Shown: positions 11,735 through 23,828 of the stretch, piece after piece
Numbering within the stretch: position 1 is the first letter of the stretch
Layout: every line of letters starts with the position of its first letter
Source of the DNA: Adiantum capillus-veneris
Lineage: Eukaryota > Streptophyta > Polypodiopsida > Polypodiales > Pteridaceae
NCBI GenBank assembly: GCA_014529385.2
Contig: CM043955.1
Location: 147,537,140-147,601,139 of the forward strand
DNA: 64,000 nucleotides
Direction: 5' to 3'
Notes under the pieces: generated by a model
Seen by the model: only the letters and a program-made list of their open reading frames with translations
What the model was told of the DNA's origin: nothing
Database searches by the model: none
Position numbers and translations under genes: made by a program

Positions 11735-12160
11735 GTGGCCAACGGATGCCAAATTGGCAATAAAGATATCCTACTACCGAAAGCGGACATCATGGTAATT
11801 GGCAAAGCCCCTCTCATAGGAGAATCACATCCAGCTTCTTCAACTAGAAAGTCAGGATCAAGCTCTTCATCAAATAAAGGTAAAGAGTCTCAAACTAAAG
11901 ATAATGTCTATATTGTAATAACAGAAATTAGTGAAGCACAGAGACAAGATATCTTGGAATCTCCAGCAATCAGTATTGATGGTATTCCTTCAGACGATCT
12001 ACCATTTTTTACTCACGCAAAAAGGTTAGACTCCTCTATCCATTACTCCTATAAAAAAGAAGAATTTATTTTAGATCCAGAATACCCTCTTAGATTTCAG
12101 ACTGATAAACTTCTAGTACATATGAAAGTTCTGTCAACATCGAAGATGAGCAAGAAATAG
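11735..12160 (+). pseudogene. EPRV coat protein N-terminal region, copy 2
   Basis: A 141-residue frame with a Ser-rich low-complexity segment (about residues 35-55) and an acidic C-terminal half. It leads directly into the coat-protein block at 12,117 onward. No catalytic motif. In caulimovirids the coat protein precursor starts with an acidic, poorly conserved N-terminus, which fits. The homologous position in copy 1 holds unrelated sequence. Confidence 0.4.
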
Positions 12161-13213
12161 ATGATTTTCAAATAAAAAACCCTCTGGTTACATTGAAAAT
12201 GGAAAAGGTTGAGCCAATGGAAGAAGCATCCACAAGTGCCGCCCAAACTCAAAAAACTCCCCAATTTGTGCAAGGTATAAAAAAGGTAGGAGATGCTACC
12301 TTCTACAACATCAATAATCTAGAGCATGATGATATCATCCTAGTTCTAGAATACATGCATAACTAGATGTATCAACAAATGCTATTTGGGTGCATGAGAC
12401 ATCAGACTGCAATAGAAGCTGCAATAAATGGTTTTACTGGCATCCTCAAAAGATGGTGGGGCATGCTTCCCCCTGAAGTAAAAAATTCTATTATGCGACT
12501 TGAAGGAAATGCCTCTCCTCTCTAGCTCCTATTGAAAGTACATATAAAGAGTTCATTGGACATCGCGAGAAGATCAAGCAACATTGGCATTACAGGCTTT
12601 TTATGAAATCTCAAATCTGTAATTTCTCCTCCATTTGGGATTTTTGTATTTATTGCAAAAGATTAATATATAAAGCAGGTAAATACCATTCTTGAGAAAT
12701 CAAAGCAAAATTTGTGCATAAACTGCCAAAAGCCATTACAAAGCTACTTATTGAGAAATTGCACAACCAAAATTTGAATCTCCAATCATCTACACTTGGA
12801 GATATAATCCAAGCCTTACGAGTAGTAATACTGGAAGTATGTATTCAAAAGCAGGCACAAAAGGAATTGAAGGACTCAAAACCTTCGAATAAGTTCTGTA
12901 AGCAAAATTACTACTCTAGAGATTTTGGATGCACCAACAAAAAGAAGGAATGCTCGTGCAAGCATCCCAAGAAGGGCTAAAAGGAGAAGAGTTCAAACGA
13001 AGACCCAAGCATCCATTCTTTCAAAAACATAAGTCCACATCTTTAAAGAATGATAATAAATGGTTTATTTGCGGCAAAACAGGTCATTGGGCCTCTAAAT
13101 GTCCCAAGAAGAAAAAATCAATGGCGTTCAAAAATATAATCCTAGAAGATTGGTCTAGCTACTCAGAGCTATCCTCTTTAGATATCTCAGTGTTCAAATT
13201 CAGCATTGCTTAG
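12161..13213 (+). pseudogene. EPRV coat protein with zinc knuckle, copy 2
   Basis: Capsid-like core ('NGFTGILKRWWGMLPPEVKN', about 12,430-12,490), basic Lys-rich tail with 'KKKECSCKHPKKG' (12,938-12,980), and a knuckle 'FICGKTGHWASKC' (13,064-13,102). The first knuckle Cys is replaced by Trp (TGG) in this copy. The frame is broken by several stops and shifts. In the family the capsid precursor packages the genome and the knuckle binds nucleic acid; this copy cannot make an intact protein. Confidence 0.65.
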
Positions 13214-13760
13214 TTTGCAAGCAAGTCTTATTCATCAACAAACATCAACTACAATTCAGACTCAAGTTTTGAGGATTTTCCCATAGCTCTCAATGTAATG
13301 AGCTTAGAAGACTTTATGCCTATTCCTTTTTTTAATCCTTAAAAATGGAAAAAATTTTCTAAAGAAAAACAACAATACATGTCTGAAGATTCAGAGTCTA
13401 ACAATTCAGATTTCTCCCTCGACTCTAAAAAATCAAGTAAAAAGGCCTTCTCAAAGAAAAGTTACAATGAGGTAACTACATTTCAGAAGCAACTAAAAGC
13501 TGCTCTAAAGGAAGCTGATAAACCTAAGCAACTAGCTTTAGAAAGAATGCTTATTCCAGCTTTAGCAAAAAAAAAGAAGAAAATGAAACAAATTCAGGAG
13601 AGTAAGCAAATTCAGGAGAATAAGCCCCTCTTTGATAATCACTTTATCAGCAATCTGGTCTCAAGCAAAATCAAAGCCAGATCAACCTATCAGCTACCAC
13701 CAAGAAGAGAACCCTCCTCTCCTTCTAGTTTTGATGATGAAACCATAGAATATCCCCAGG
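13214..13760 (+). pseudogene. EPRV linker, 5' part (interrupted by E1)
   Basis: Ser-rich and Lys-rich linker between the zinc knuckle and the protease, including the frame at 13379-13855. Real homology stops at 13,765, where element E1 enters; residues after that belong to E1's LTR. The sequence resumes at 22,858. The uninterrupted copy at 11,320-11,400 confirms the empty-site sequence. Confidence 0.6.
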
Positions 13761-13765
13761 ATCTT
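13761..13765 (+). repeat. Target-site duplication of E1 (left)
   Basis: ATCTT, identical to 22853-22857. The empty-site copy at about 11,332 has a single ATCTT between the same flanks. Confidence 0.9.
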
Positions 13766-14450
<685 letters not shown>

Positions 14451-14461
14451 TGCCCCCCTTC
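14451..14461 (-). other. E1 polypurine tract
   Basis: On the minus strand this reads GAAGGGGGGCA directly before the 3' LTR, the expected place for plus-strand priming. Confidence 0.75.
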
Positions 14462-16084
14462 CTGATGTAGATTCCGTCCTCGGAAGCTATTGAGTTGAAG
14501 CTGGTTCGTCGAGATGGGAGAGCAGTCGACATGGATGTGCGTAGTCTTCTTCAATCACTGCAAAATCAAACAACATTGCCACAGTAATTGCATTCTCATA
14601 TACAATTAAAAATCATATGCAATTTTAGACAGACAAAGTGATTGGTAACAGAATTTTAGACAATTTGTCAGCAATAAACATTGAATTGCAATATAATCAA
14701 ATGCATAAACAGATGTAAAGGTAAAAAATTAAACAAGTCTGGGGTCGCTAATTTGACGGTCGAAAGGCACTAGAGATCGAATATTAATACCATGGGTAAG
14801 CTTCTTAATTTTCTGTGGTCGATTAAGTTGTTTAATCGCAAGAGCCAAGTATTCATGTTCGAGGGCTGACTAGAGGCTATATCTAGAAGACCTTGTAGTT
14901 AAGCTACCATAAAAGGAATTTCTCATGAAATCATCGCCTGACTGATTACTTTTTCGTTGACCCCCCAAAGTTTTTTCACATTGATTCAATTATGATGTGT
15001 GTGCTTATTTTGTATGCCTTGGGTTTTTTGCTTTTCAAGGAAAAGCGCCCACACTGGGAACCTCTAGGGCTCTAGTACCATAGGCGATACATGTGAGTGA
15101 AGTACCAATTTAAGCAGGGATTTCTCTTCTAGCTTAAAATTTTACATTGTGGCACTTTAATTTTTTGTTTGTTCATTTTCAACATTTTAATTTTGTAACT
15201 TTGGGGGGTCATATAACACTGTTACCCTCCCCAGGCTCATCACATTAGTAAACTCCCTTTATAATACTTAAGCTAAAGGTCAATACGGTCAAGCCCACTA
15301 GAAAGCCCTAGTACATTTCACACAATGCTGCCTAAATCGGATTAAGAACCTAAGTAACCATTGCTTATTAGGAAGGCATTCCCCATGGTATTAAGAGAAA
15401 ATTTCTAATACCTAGCTTGGTCAAACTAGCTTAGTCGGACTGCTTGATTTTTAAACCTAGACAACTGATTATGACAAAACATTACATTGAATTAAATGTT
15501 TGATACTAAGCCAATGCGCTGAATATTATGCTACCAATCACAATCAAAGTAGACAATCATAGATGCAAAAAGATAAGGGCAATGCTAATGGTCATAAAAC
15601 ACCTGTTTGTGTTGATGGTCGCGCTTGATTTGAAGTGTGAACGAGAGAAAGGTTCCATGAAGGTCCAAATCCTATCAATAGCAACACGCTCCTGTACACA
15701 CTAGGAAACAAAAGGAATACCTCCAGGAGGCACATTAGTGGGAAAAGAGAACTTTGCTAATCACTCAACTCTAAAACAGAAACACTCCTATCGTACTAAT
15801 CTTACCTACCCTCCATCACTCAAGTGATGAGGATCAAAGGTGTTTTATGGCATAGGTTTCTGTTTCACTGTACCAGATGTGACATGGGTAGGTCTGAGTC
15901 AATGTTTTGACTTTTAATGTGCATACTCATTTGCTAATTGCTCTTGCTCTTTTTTTTTTTGTGAGTATAAAGCTTTATATGTACATTCCCTAAGATTGGG
16001 AGATATAGAGGTCAGGGAGAAAGGTTAAGAGGGAAGCAAGTGAATGATGGATGTCCACAAACACTCCCCCCTTCCTTGGGTAGA
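14462..16084 (-). other. E1 3' non-coding region
   Basis: About 1.6 kb between the last open frame and the polypurine tract, where RT and integrase would lie in an autonomous element. No RT, RNase H or integrase motif is visible in any frame. AT-rich, with a T10 run near 15,951. Confidence 0.55.
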
Positions 16085-16661
16085 TCATACCGTTTGAAAT
16101 GAGCTTGTCACCCTTTGAAACCAATTGTTCCAGTTGGTAATAGGTGAGGATTTTTGCCAGTAGTGTTCTATTACCCTAGGTGCCTCGTCAAGTTGCAAGG
16201 GTGGTAAGGTACTCTCCCAGGATCGAACTTGAAGTGGTTCATCAGGTGATTCTTGAACATTGGGAGGTGTGGATTCTTTTGTAGCTTCATGGAGGTCCAC
16301 TACTATAGATGGAGGCTGTGTAGAAGCTTTTACCTCTATGCATGTATTACATGAGGAGCTAGAAGCTTCATGGGACTCCCCCCTTCCTGAGCTAGGTGGA
16401 ACAAATCGTTCTTTCTTTGGCACCCAAACTAGCTCGGGAGCGGGTGTGTAGCATTCTGTGATTTTTTTCTTTCCACGATCATTGATTCGTTTTGGAGCTA
16501 CGGGATTGGGCTCACTTGGGTCAGGTGATAGGTAAGAGCACAATCTACGTTTTGGCACCCAGATTTGATCATTTCCTTGATAGTAGCCTTGGGCTTCCAA
16601 TAGTCGTTTAGGGATCCATCCCAACATTTTCTTACTTTTCTTGGAGCGAGTGGTACGTTTC
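16085..16661 (-). CDS. E1 WVPK-motif tail protein
   Basis: The frame reads from a basic stretch ('KPRKKRTTRSKKSKK', from 16,661) through the AUG at 16,627 into 180 residues. It has three W(V/I)PK motifs; one lies in the longer unit 'LLEAQGYYQGNDQIWVPK' (16,550-16,603). Element B encodes 'LLKAQGFYEGNTQIWLPK' in the same relative place, so the motif is conserved between elements. It is one frame off from the preceding protease frame, next to an A7 run, so it may be a frameshift extension or a decayed fusion. Function unknown; the basic stretch could bind nucleic acid or act as a nuclear signal. Confidence 0.55.
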
Positions 16662-18275
16662 TTACGAGGCTTCTATTTTTTTAGCACTAGTTATGGTCAC
16701 TAAAGAAGCTTTAGGGACCCACTTGTATGTTTTCTTCGTTACATTAGGATGAGTCTTGTCGGAAGCGATATGCATTGCTTGTAGCATATTTAAGGGTATA
16801 GGCATTTCATCCCCCTCAGGTGTTACCCAGGTCGTCCCCCTATTTCCCCAAGTGTCTATGGTTGCTGCTAGGTGGACCCAATCCACATTGTCCGACTCAG
16901 TCATCCCAGGTAGGATATCCATATAAGGAGAATCTTGGCCAATGTCTGTATCCTTCTTACAAGTGTAACAATATTGTAGTGGGGCCGAGTGAACTGTGGT
17001 GTCAGAGCAATGATCAATAATGGTTTTACTCCCTAAGGGGTGTACCTTACCAGTCACCAAATCCACTCTAAGGACAGAGTCTTGGAATTGCAAATAGACA
17101 TGATTTTTAGACCAATCATGAACCATTTGTGCTTCCCTCATGAATGGTCGTCCTAAAATCATTTCATATGACATAAGGTGTTTAGAGAAATCCATTACAA
17201 TGAACGTGTGTCGTACCTTGTGTCCTAGAACTTTGATCTTAAGATCCTTGAGCATCCCCATAGGTTTGGCTGTGGTACCATTTGCCATCTTTACCACAAT
17301 GTTAGTAACACTGAGGCGGGGTTTTCCCATGGATTCCCAACAATCTTTTGTAACGATGCTAACTCCCGCACCACCATCAAGAATTCCCTTTATAGTTAAT
17401 CCCTTGGTAGTGATGGGTAGGGTCGCATTAGACTCGTCGCCTTCAAAATACTGCCCTAATTCGTTAATGGGTACCTCGATCACAGACTCGTGTCCATCTA
17501 AGTCAAGTGATTGCACATGATTTTCCTCATCAATCATAATCGAGTCAGGCCTATTTGGTTGCGCAAACTGCGGTAATCCCGTTCGTAGCTCTCCGTTAAG
17601 GAATGCTCGAAGTGCAAGGAATAACTCAGGATCTCCATACAGCTTTGCTATGATCGTGGTTCGGACCTCAGAAGACATGAAGTCCACTAGTTTGGCAACA
17701 TTCATTGGCATTTTGCAGGGTGTAGGTCCTTGACTAGGAACTGGTGAGGATGGAATCTCATATTCCTCAATGGGATCAGGTATTCCTTCGTTAAACATCC
17801 TTTCCAACAAGAAAGGTGTATGCTCACTTTCTGATGTCTCGTCCTCACTCCCTTCTTGGATGATACTAGATATGGATAACGGTCTATGGTTCATGTGGGG
17901 TGGATGAACTTGCGTGGGAAACATTGTGTCATGAATTTTGACATGCATGGGTTTTGGTTCTAGTTTCCTTTGAGTCTCCTCCACTAAACCTCTTAGATGT
18001 TTCACCTGCTCAATCTCGTCTACTGGGTTTGGGTACGTCCCAATCTTCTTGTTACAATTCTTCCCTTTTTGCCTCTGCGGTTTATCTTGGGGGTCTTGGA
18101 TTGGATTTGGAAACACTTGTGGTGTTTTCAGAGGCTCTTTATGGTTTTCTCTTATTCGGTTTTCATTTGGTTCCATGTTACGGTTTTCTTTGTCGGTCTT
18201 TCCCTTTGTGGTATTGGTTCTAGTCTCCATTGTCTCGATTGAATCTGAATCATCCTTGAGGTCATTCATATACAC
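16662..18275 (-). CDS. E1 aspartic protease polyprotein
   Basis: 537 residues with an intact frame. The first third is charged and low in complexity. A retropepsin-like domain starts near residue 285, with the active-site segment 'GILDGGAGVSIV' (Asp300) and the downstream 'ILGRPFM' block near 373-379. The usual D-S/T-G triad is D-G-G here, so activity is uncertain. The frame is the same as Gag's, and only a TGA at 18348-18350 and 24 open codons separate them. The C-terminus carries another WVPK motif. In the family this protease matures Gag; with no RT frame following, that may be its only substrate. Confidence 0.75.
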   Translation of the reverse strand: MYMNDLKDDSDSIETMETRTNTTKGKTDKENRNMEPNENRIRENHKEPLKTPQVFPNPIQDPQDKPQRQKGKNCNKKIGTYPNPVDEIEQVKHLRGLVEETQRKLEPKPMHVKIHDTMFPTQVHPPHMNHRPLSISSIIQEGSEDETSESEHTPFLLERMFNEGIPDPIEEYEIPSSPVPSQGPTPCKMPMNVAKLVDFMSSEVRTTIIAKLYGDPELFLALRAFLNGELRTGLPQFAQPNRPDSIMIDEENHVQSLDLDGHESVIEVPINELGQYFEGDESNATLPITTKGLTIKGILDGGAGVSIVTKDCWESMGKPRLSVTNIVVKMANGTTAKPMGMLKDLKIKVLGHKVRHTFIVMDFSKHLMSYEMILGRPFMREAQMVHDWSKNHVYLQFQDSVLRVDLVTGKVHPLGSKTIIDHCSDTTVHSAPLQYCYTCKKDTDIGQDSPYMDILPGMTESDNVDWVHLAATIDTWGNRGTTWVTPEGDEMPIPLNMLQAMHIASDKTHPNVTKKTYKWVPKASLVTITSAKKIEAS

Positions 18276-18347
18276 GGGGTCATCTCCTGTTCCTATGTTT
18301 GTTTTGGAACTTGGCTTTGAATTTCCCGTATTTTGCGACCTCTTCCT

Positions 18348-21269
18348 TCATGTCTTCTTTTTCTTTGCTTGGATAATTGACGCGGTATCTCTCTCTTCGA
18401 GGATATGGCCTGGCCCTTGAAGCATGGACCGTGTAATCGCATAAGCGGGTGCGACGGGTGGTATTGGCGATGTCACACTAGCAATTTCGACCAAATTTAG
18501 GGGTGTGATTTTAGGCGCATTTGGGTTATAGGGGCATTGGGCAATCAAGTGATCTATGCCACAACGATTACATGTGAGTATGGGCATTGCAGACGTGCTC
18601 CCTTGATTCATTTGCATCTGTGCAGCATTCTTTTGCAGCCTAATAGGGCACTCTGCTGCCCGATGTGGTCCACCACACTCGTAGCATTGAAGAGGTGGCC
18701 TTCTAGCCTGGGTGTTGATATTTTGACCTCTGGATGCGAGAGCAGAAGCTTGATAAACCGGCTTGACTTGCCCCCAACAATCTTCCATGTAGTATATAGG
18801 ACACTCTTCCAATGTATCAAGTCCGTAGGCAATACTAGTGTCTATTTCCTCCTCACAGCCATCTGCATAAGCATTTGATGGCTCGCAACGCACTTGGTTC
18901 ATAGGGGCGACTCTTGGATGCGGGGGCTGCGGTCCTAGCACAGGAGGTGGTAGCGGTGTAGCTTGTACAACATTTTGAGATCTAGGAACCATGTGTTGCG
19001 GTAGTTTCTCAACAGGTGGAGCAGGCATCAATACAGGAGCTCGAGGCGCATCCATCCAGGCTACAGGTGGTCTATTTGCCATCATACATTTGATCATTAA
19101 ACAATCCTTAGCTTGGTGACCATACCTACCACATGCGTTGCAAGTTCCATTAAATTTTACTCTAAACGTAGGGCACTCACTAGTGCTATGTGGACCCAAG
19201 CAAATGGAACACCATTGTTGCTCCCTTCTTGGATACATGTGACTATTTCGAGGGGGTCGATTATCCTTAAGAGACTCTTGGATTGCCTTGGTGAGGTCTG
19301 TCAAGAATGTCTCAAATACCTTTGGCTCATTGGCAATGGGCTTTGCAGTCATGGGTTCATACTCAATGGCTTGTGAGCTAGTGGATCTCGTGTCAGTAGA
19401 CACCCTCATGCCTGCTATCATCAAGTTGTCCTCTAATTGGATTGCATTGGCAGTGACATCTTCCCAGGTTGTGATACCTCTAATCACTAGTCCATTATAG
19501 ATTCCTTCATTCCTCAACCCCCCTCGAATGAATCGATCAAGCAGTTGGTTATTGTTGAAGCGCTCATTTACAGGGCAGCGAGAGTTTAAGTGCTTTAGAC
19601 GACTAATGAAGTCCCTTACTGACTCTCCTTCCTTACGTTCGGCCTTCTGTAGCTGAGATGCTACACCTCAAAGCACACCTTCTCGTATGTACTCCTTTAG
19701 AAACAACCTTCGAAGGGTAGGGTAGATTGTTTTCTCGTCCACCCTTAGGGTTCTATACCAATCTCCAGCCTTCCCACTTAATGTCAAGCTTAAGGCATTG
19801 CACTTATGTAGTTCGTTGCGTTCCCCTAAGGAATCACATACTTGTTCAAACACTTCAATGTGTTTTCTAGCATCTTCGTCCCCATTGAATTTTTGCGTGA
19901 GTTTGGCAATTTGTACTGCCTTACTTCTAGGCTCTCTATCAGATGCATGACGCATATTTTCCGCGATAGATCGACCTATGGTTTGAGCAAACGCTGCCAA
20001 GTCACCTATGTGAGGAGGTAGGGCCGGTGGAGGTACTCTTGGAATCATATGTGGGAGAGGAACGGGTACCGGTCTTGGCATATGTGTGGATGATGCAGGA
20101 TATGGAACATAACCGGGCATAGGTCCACTCGGATAAGGGCTAGGGAGCGGCACTCGAGGAGCATGAACAAGTGGTACAATTGGAGGTGTGGGGGCCATGT
20201 GTGGATAAGGGGCTAGAGGCACATACGGTCGAGGCCCCATATTAGGTACTACAACACTAGGTAGTGGCACTGCGCTAATCGTAGATGTCATCGATACATT
20301 CTCTGTCAGGCTTATCCCTGGAGTGAGCACTGTGTTTTCCTTAATAGAGGGTTGAGCCAAGTTAGGAAAGCTAAAGTTGTCGCTCGGAGGCTCAGATTGC
20401 ATAGAGACCCCAGGTGAAATGACGTAAGATGTGTCCATGGGACTCATTAGAGGAGTCTCCATTTGTGATAGAGTAGGCTGTTGAGCCTTGCTCGTATCCA
20501 GAAATATCATGGGGCAAGTTGAGAGTATATTTACCCCTCGGTTTTGCCTTTCTGATTGAATAATGCCATGGATAACATTACAGATCATTTTCTGTTGATC
20601 TTCGATGCTCGTGGCACTAGAGGTGGATCGTACAATCTCTATCCATCCTACATGGTAGGCGTGGCCAGAGTGTAGATCCGTCAACACCTCAGTGTGGAGG
20701 TCGTATGTCCAATGATCATTAATGAACAATCCTTCTAGAGTCGACGTGTTAACGGTTTCTTGTGAGGTAGAAGCAATGTTGCTCCCCGTGGTTTTACTTG
20801 TCAGCAACGGTACTCTAGAGGGAACTTCTGAAGGAGGCAGCTCAACAGGGCCTTCTTGGTAAGAAGTTGGCAGGATATCCACATGGACACTCTTTGGGGG
20901 TGTGGGGTCCACGTGCGATGTGAAAGGAGAGTCCACTTCCCCACCCCCTTCGTGTGCTTCATTTACATCAGGTTCCGAGCGAGTAGCTCTACCTAATGTT
21001 TCCATGAAACGGCTAAACATACTAGTACTAGGCTGTGGAGCTTCGGGAGGTGCATGGCCTTCTCTCTCAGTGTTTTGGGTAGGGTATGCTTCCATGATTT
21101 CTGAGTCGGAGGAGGAATCACTAGCGGCTATTTTAGGGTCTTGGGTGGTGCTACCTTGTGTCCCCGCTGAGGGTCTAGAGCCTATCGTGGATGGGTAATG
21201 GGTGTCCGTATGAACAGAGGCACCCTCAATATGCTCGTGTTCTAGCACCCGCCCAGAGCGTAAGTGCAT
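18348..21269 (-). pseudogene. E1 Gag with four zinc knuckles (one in-frame stop)
   Basis: One continuous frame of about 970 codons with a single internal TGA at 19668-19670; a CGA to TGA change would explain it. The N-terminal half is Pro/Ser-rich. The capsid domain spans the stop ('KFNGDEDARKHIEVFEQVCD' ... 'DWYRTLRVDEKT' ... 'ESVRDFISRLKHLN'). After it come four CCHC knuckles (in the 19517-18348 part: residues 103-115, 126-139, 278-290, 316-328). Three have three, not four, residues between the second Cys and His. Gag would form the particle and bind RNA. The start at 21,269 opens the long frame after the leader. Confidence 0.8.
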
Positions 21270-22225
21270 GTGCTTTTGATACCCTCAGGTGTCAAAAAGC
21301 TGCTCTAGGAGGCCTTGTGACTAGTTTTTTGCGTGTTTTTTGTTTGTTTTTTTGCTAGATTTTTTAGAGCGTGTTGTGGAATGGGCCGTGTGATAGCTCG
21401 AAACGAGCGTATTGCTAGGAGGGATGCGCTGTGCTTTACAGCCCACCGTTTGGTTCTATTTTGCTCCAGAAAAGCCTAAAACAGTCTTTTCCTAGCTGGG
21501 GAACTAGGCTCCAAATAGCAAGTCTAAGGGTGCAAGTGGGAAGAGAAGGGAGGAGAGTGGAGTACTTGTCCCACATGCTCTCATTCCCTCTTGAGGGAGT
21601 AGGGTATATATATAAGAGTGAGTCTATTATACATCATAAGACTGAGGACTGAAGCCTGGGCTTGGGCTTGGGCTTGGGCTTGGGCAAGGGCAAATGATCT
21701 CGATCCCCATCTATATTTTATACAAACCAACCCGTCCGTTTTTATACCTCACGTTTTTTTTCTCCGAAAATTTAACCTCCCTCTCGCTCGCGTTTTTATT
21801 TTTCGTTTTTTTTTTTCCTGAATTTTTTTTTTTCGTTTTTTTTTTCAAAAAATTTGAAGTTTTTTTTTTTTTTTGTGCGCGTTTTGGTGCGCGTTGACCT
21901 CACCTACCTGCTTTCTGTCTCGCCTAATTACTAGCCTGCTTAATTAACTAACTGTGCGTTTAACTATGCACAAATCAGAAAATGCAGAAAATGTAGAAAT
22001 TGAAACTTGACAGAACTGTGCAGTGCAAACCAGAAAATGCAAAAAATGCAAAAAACGCAAGAAATGCTAACTGTGCAGTGCAAACCAGAAAACGTAGAAA
22101 ACGCAGAAAATGCAAAAAACAGAAATCTCCACACAACTACACATACTCATTCCCTGCCTTTCCTATGATAGAAATTGCACCACAAGAAAGCGTAAAGTGC
22201 TTAACCGAGCTTAGTGTAGGGCATT
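21270..22225 (-). other. E1 leader (5' untranslated region)
   Basis: Non-coding sequence between primer site and Gag. It contains a short GGCTTG hexamer array (about 21,656-21,685), several long T runs (21,755-21,875) and a tandem block of 'GAAAATGCAAAAAATGC'-type repeats with two copies of 'CAGTGCAAACCAGAAAA' (22,018-22,120). Confidence 0.6.
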
Positions 22226-22243
22226 TCCCCGGCAACGGCGCCA
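22226..22243 (-). other. E1 primer-binding site (tRNA-Asp)
   Basis: The + strand reads TCCCCGGCAACGGCGCCA, the 3' end of plant tRNA-Asp including CCA; the element strand is therefore complementary to that tRNA. It lies four bases inside the 5' LTR. Confidence 0.88.
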
Positions 22244-22247
22244 AAAA

Positions 22248-22497
22248 TGTGCGCTCCTTGCCGCACTGTCGAAGCAAGGGACTTGCCAATACACCGTGTG
22301 CGAGCCACAAATGGCTCCAAGCACACAACAAGCCTAAACTAGCAAGCTCAAGAGAGCAAAGGGTGTGTCACTCACCGCTCTACACTCGCCTTCGTGGTGG
22401 ATTCCTCGCCGCGATGAAGAAGAAGCTGCAGTTGTGCCGCGCTCAACCGCTTCGCCGCCGTCGTGCCTTCGTAATGCTCGATCGCACACACACTCTC

Positions 22498-22545
<48 letters not shown>

Positions 22546-22852
22546 GGAGGTGAAGAAGAAGAAGATGGAGATGGAGATGGAGTAAGAGCACTCTTCTATT
22601 GCACAAATGAGAGAATGAGTGAATTTTAGGTTTAGTTGGCTTTTATATGAGCTCACCCCATTCACACTTGGGCGCCCATGCTTAGCCAACTAATCCCTTG
22701 AATGTCCCAGTTAGAGTGCACCTGTCATCGGCGATCACTCTACCTTTCCCTATTGGACCGACAAGCCCGGTGCCTGACTCTACTTAAATAAATAATACGG
22801 TTACGGTGTCCGTCGTAGGCGATAGGGTGTCCGTGTGCCGTGAGGGTTAACA
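22248..22852 (-). repeat. E1 5' LTR
   Basis: 605 bases with the same ends as 13766-14450 and a much shorter (CA)n tract (about 22,515-22,544). It should contain the element's promoter, read toward lower coordinates. Confidence 0.92.
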
Positions 22853-23240
22853 ATCTTCCCTCGACATCACATAAACTCCCTGGTCTATCATACACAGAGT
22901 TTCTCAAAAAAGAAAGAACATTACGACAAAGGGAAGAGTTGCTTGAAAAGCAACAAGCTCTACTTCGATGGGAAACCAATCTAGAAGAAAGAGAAAAAGC
23001 TCTTCTTTCTAGGCGGTATGAGAAATATCCACCCTATCCACCAACCTCATCAGTTCCAGTTACAACCTCTTGAGCTCCAGTTCCATGGGATATTTTGCTA
23101 CCAAAAGAACAATCACCAGAAGCAGATAAATAACCAACACCAAAAGATAATTTACTATCCAAAGAAGGCATACAAAATCTTAAGGAGATGATAACCCTAT
23201 TCAAGCATCAAAAGACTCAACCACATAAAGAAGAAATTGA
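22853..23240 (+). pseudogene. EPRV linker, 3' part
   Basis: Resumes the linker after E1, beginning with the second ATCTT. It encodes a Glu/Arg/Leu-rich, coiled-coil-like segment ('REELLEKQQALLRWETNLEE', about 22,930-22,990) and then a Pro/Tyr-rich stretch, broken by stops near 23,071 and 23,131. It is homologous to 11,333-11,700. Confidence 0.6.
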
Positions 23241-23726
23241 AGAATCTACAAAAATAAATATGGCTGATGAAACAAAAATTATCAATGAGAATAATGTAGC
23301 AATTCCTATTGTTGGACTGCTAATCAAACCAAAAGGGTTCCAAGCAATCACTCTGGATGTCTTAATAGATATAGGTGTAGGAGGAAGCTTTGCCAAAAAA
23401 GTCTTATTCCCATAACAATGATCAAACTATACCCAGAAGCCAGACATGTTATATATGGCAATGGCTCTAAATCCATTATCAAGGAAGCTGTGTATACATG
23501 GATAGAGTTAGGTACTGCCAAGCTACCTATTAGACTATCCTTACACATGTCAAATATGTGCTATGGTTTAGTAGTCGGATTTGACCTTGTCTCAAAACTA
23601 GCCCCTAAGACCTTCATGGAAACCAACTTTAACTTCTCCTATTTGGAAAAAAGATATACCACTCCCATAAAACAAAATGCTAGTTATGCTATAAATTGTG
23701 ATAGCAAATTCAGAGAATGGTTCTAG
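23241..23726 (+). pseudogene. EPRV protease remnant
   Basis: Aspartic protease region between linker and RT. The active-site segment reads 'LDVLIDIGVGGSF' (about 23,357-23,395), with D-I-G where D-T/S-G is expected, and a downstream beta-rich half with 'LVVGFDLVSKLAP'. A frame change at about 23,415 and the altered triad indicate an inactive copy. In caulimovirids this domain matures the polyprotein. Confidence 0.6.
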
Positions 23727-23828
23727 AAGGAGAAAGAAAAATACAAAAACCAAATAGAAGAAACTAAGGACAAAATCCTACAGATAACCTCCGATAACCC
23801 TTTAGCCTTTTGGGATGAAGAAAAGTAC

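Noticed and set aside
16820-18420. Plus-strand frames opposite E1 protease and Gag
   Set aside because: Shadows of the minus-strand coding frames, with no motif of their own.
22227-22243. Possible tRNA-Asp gene fragment
   Set aside because: Only the 3' terminal bases with encoded CCA are present, next to an LTR; this is a primer-binding site.
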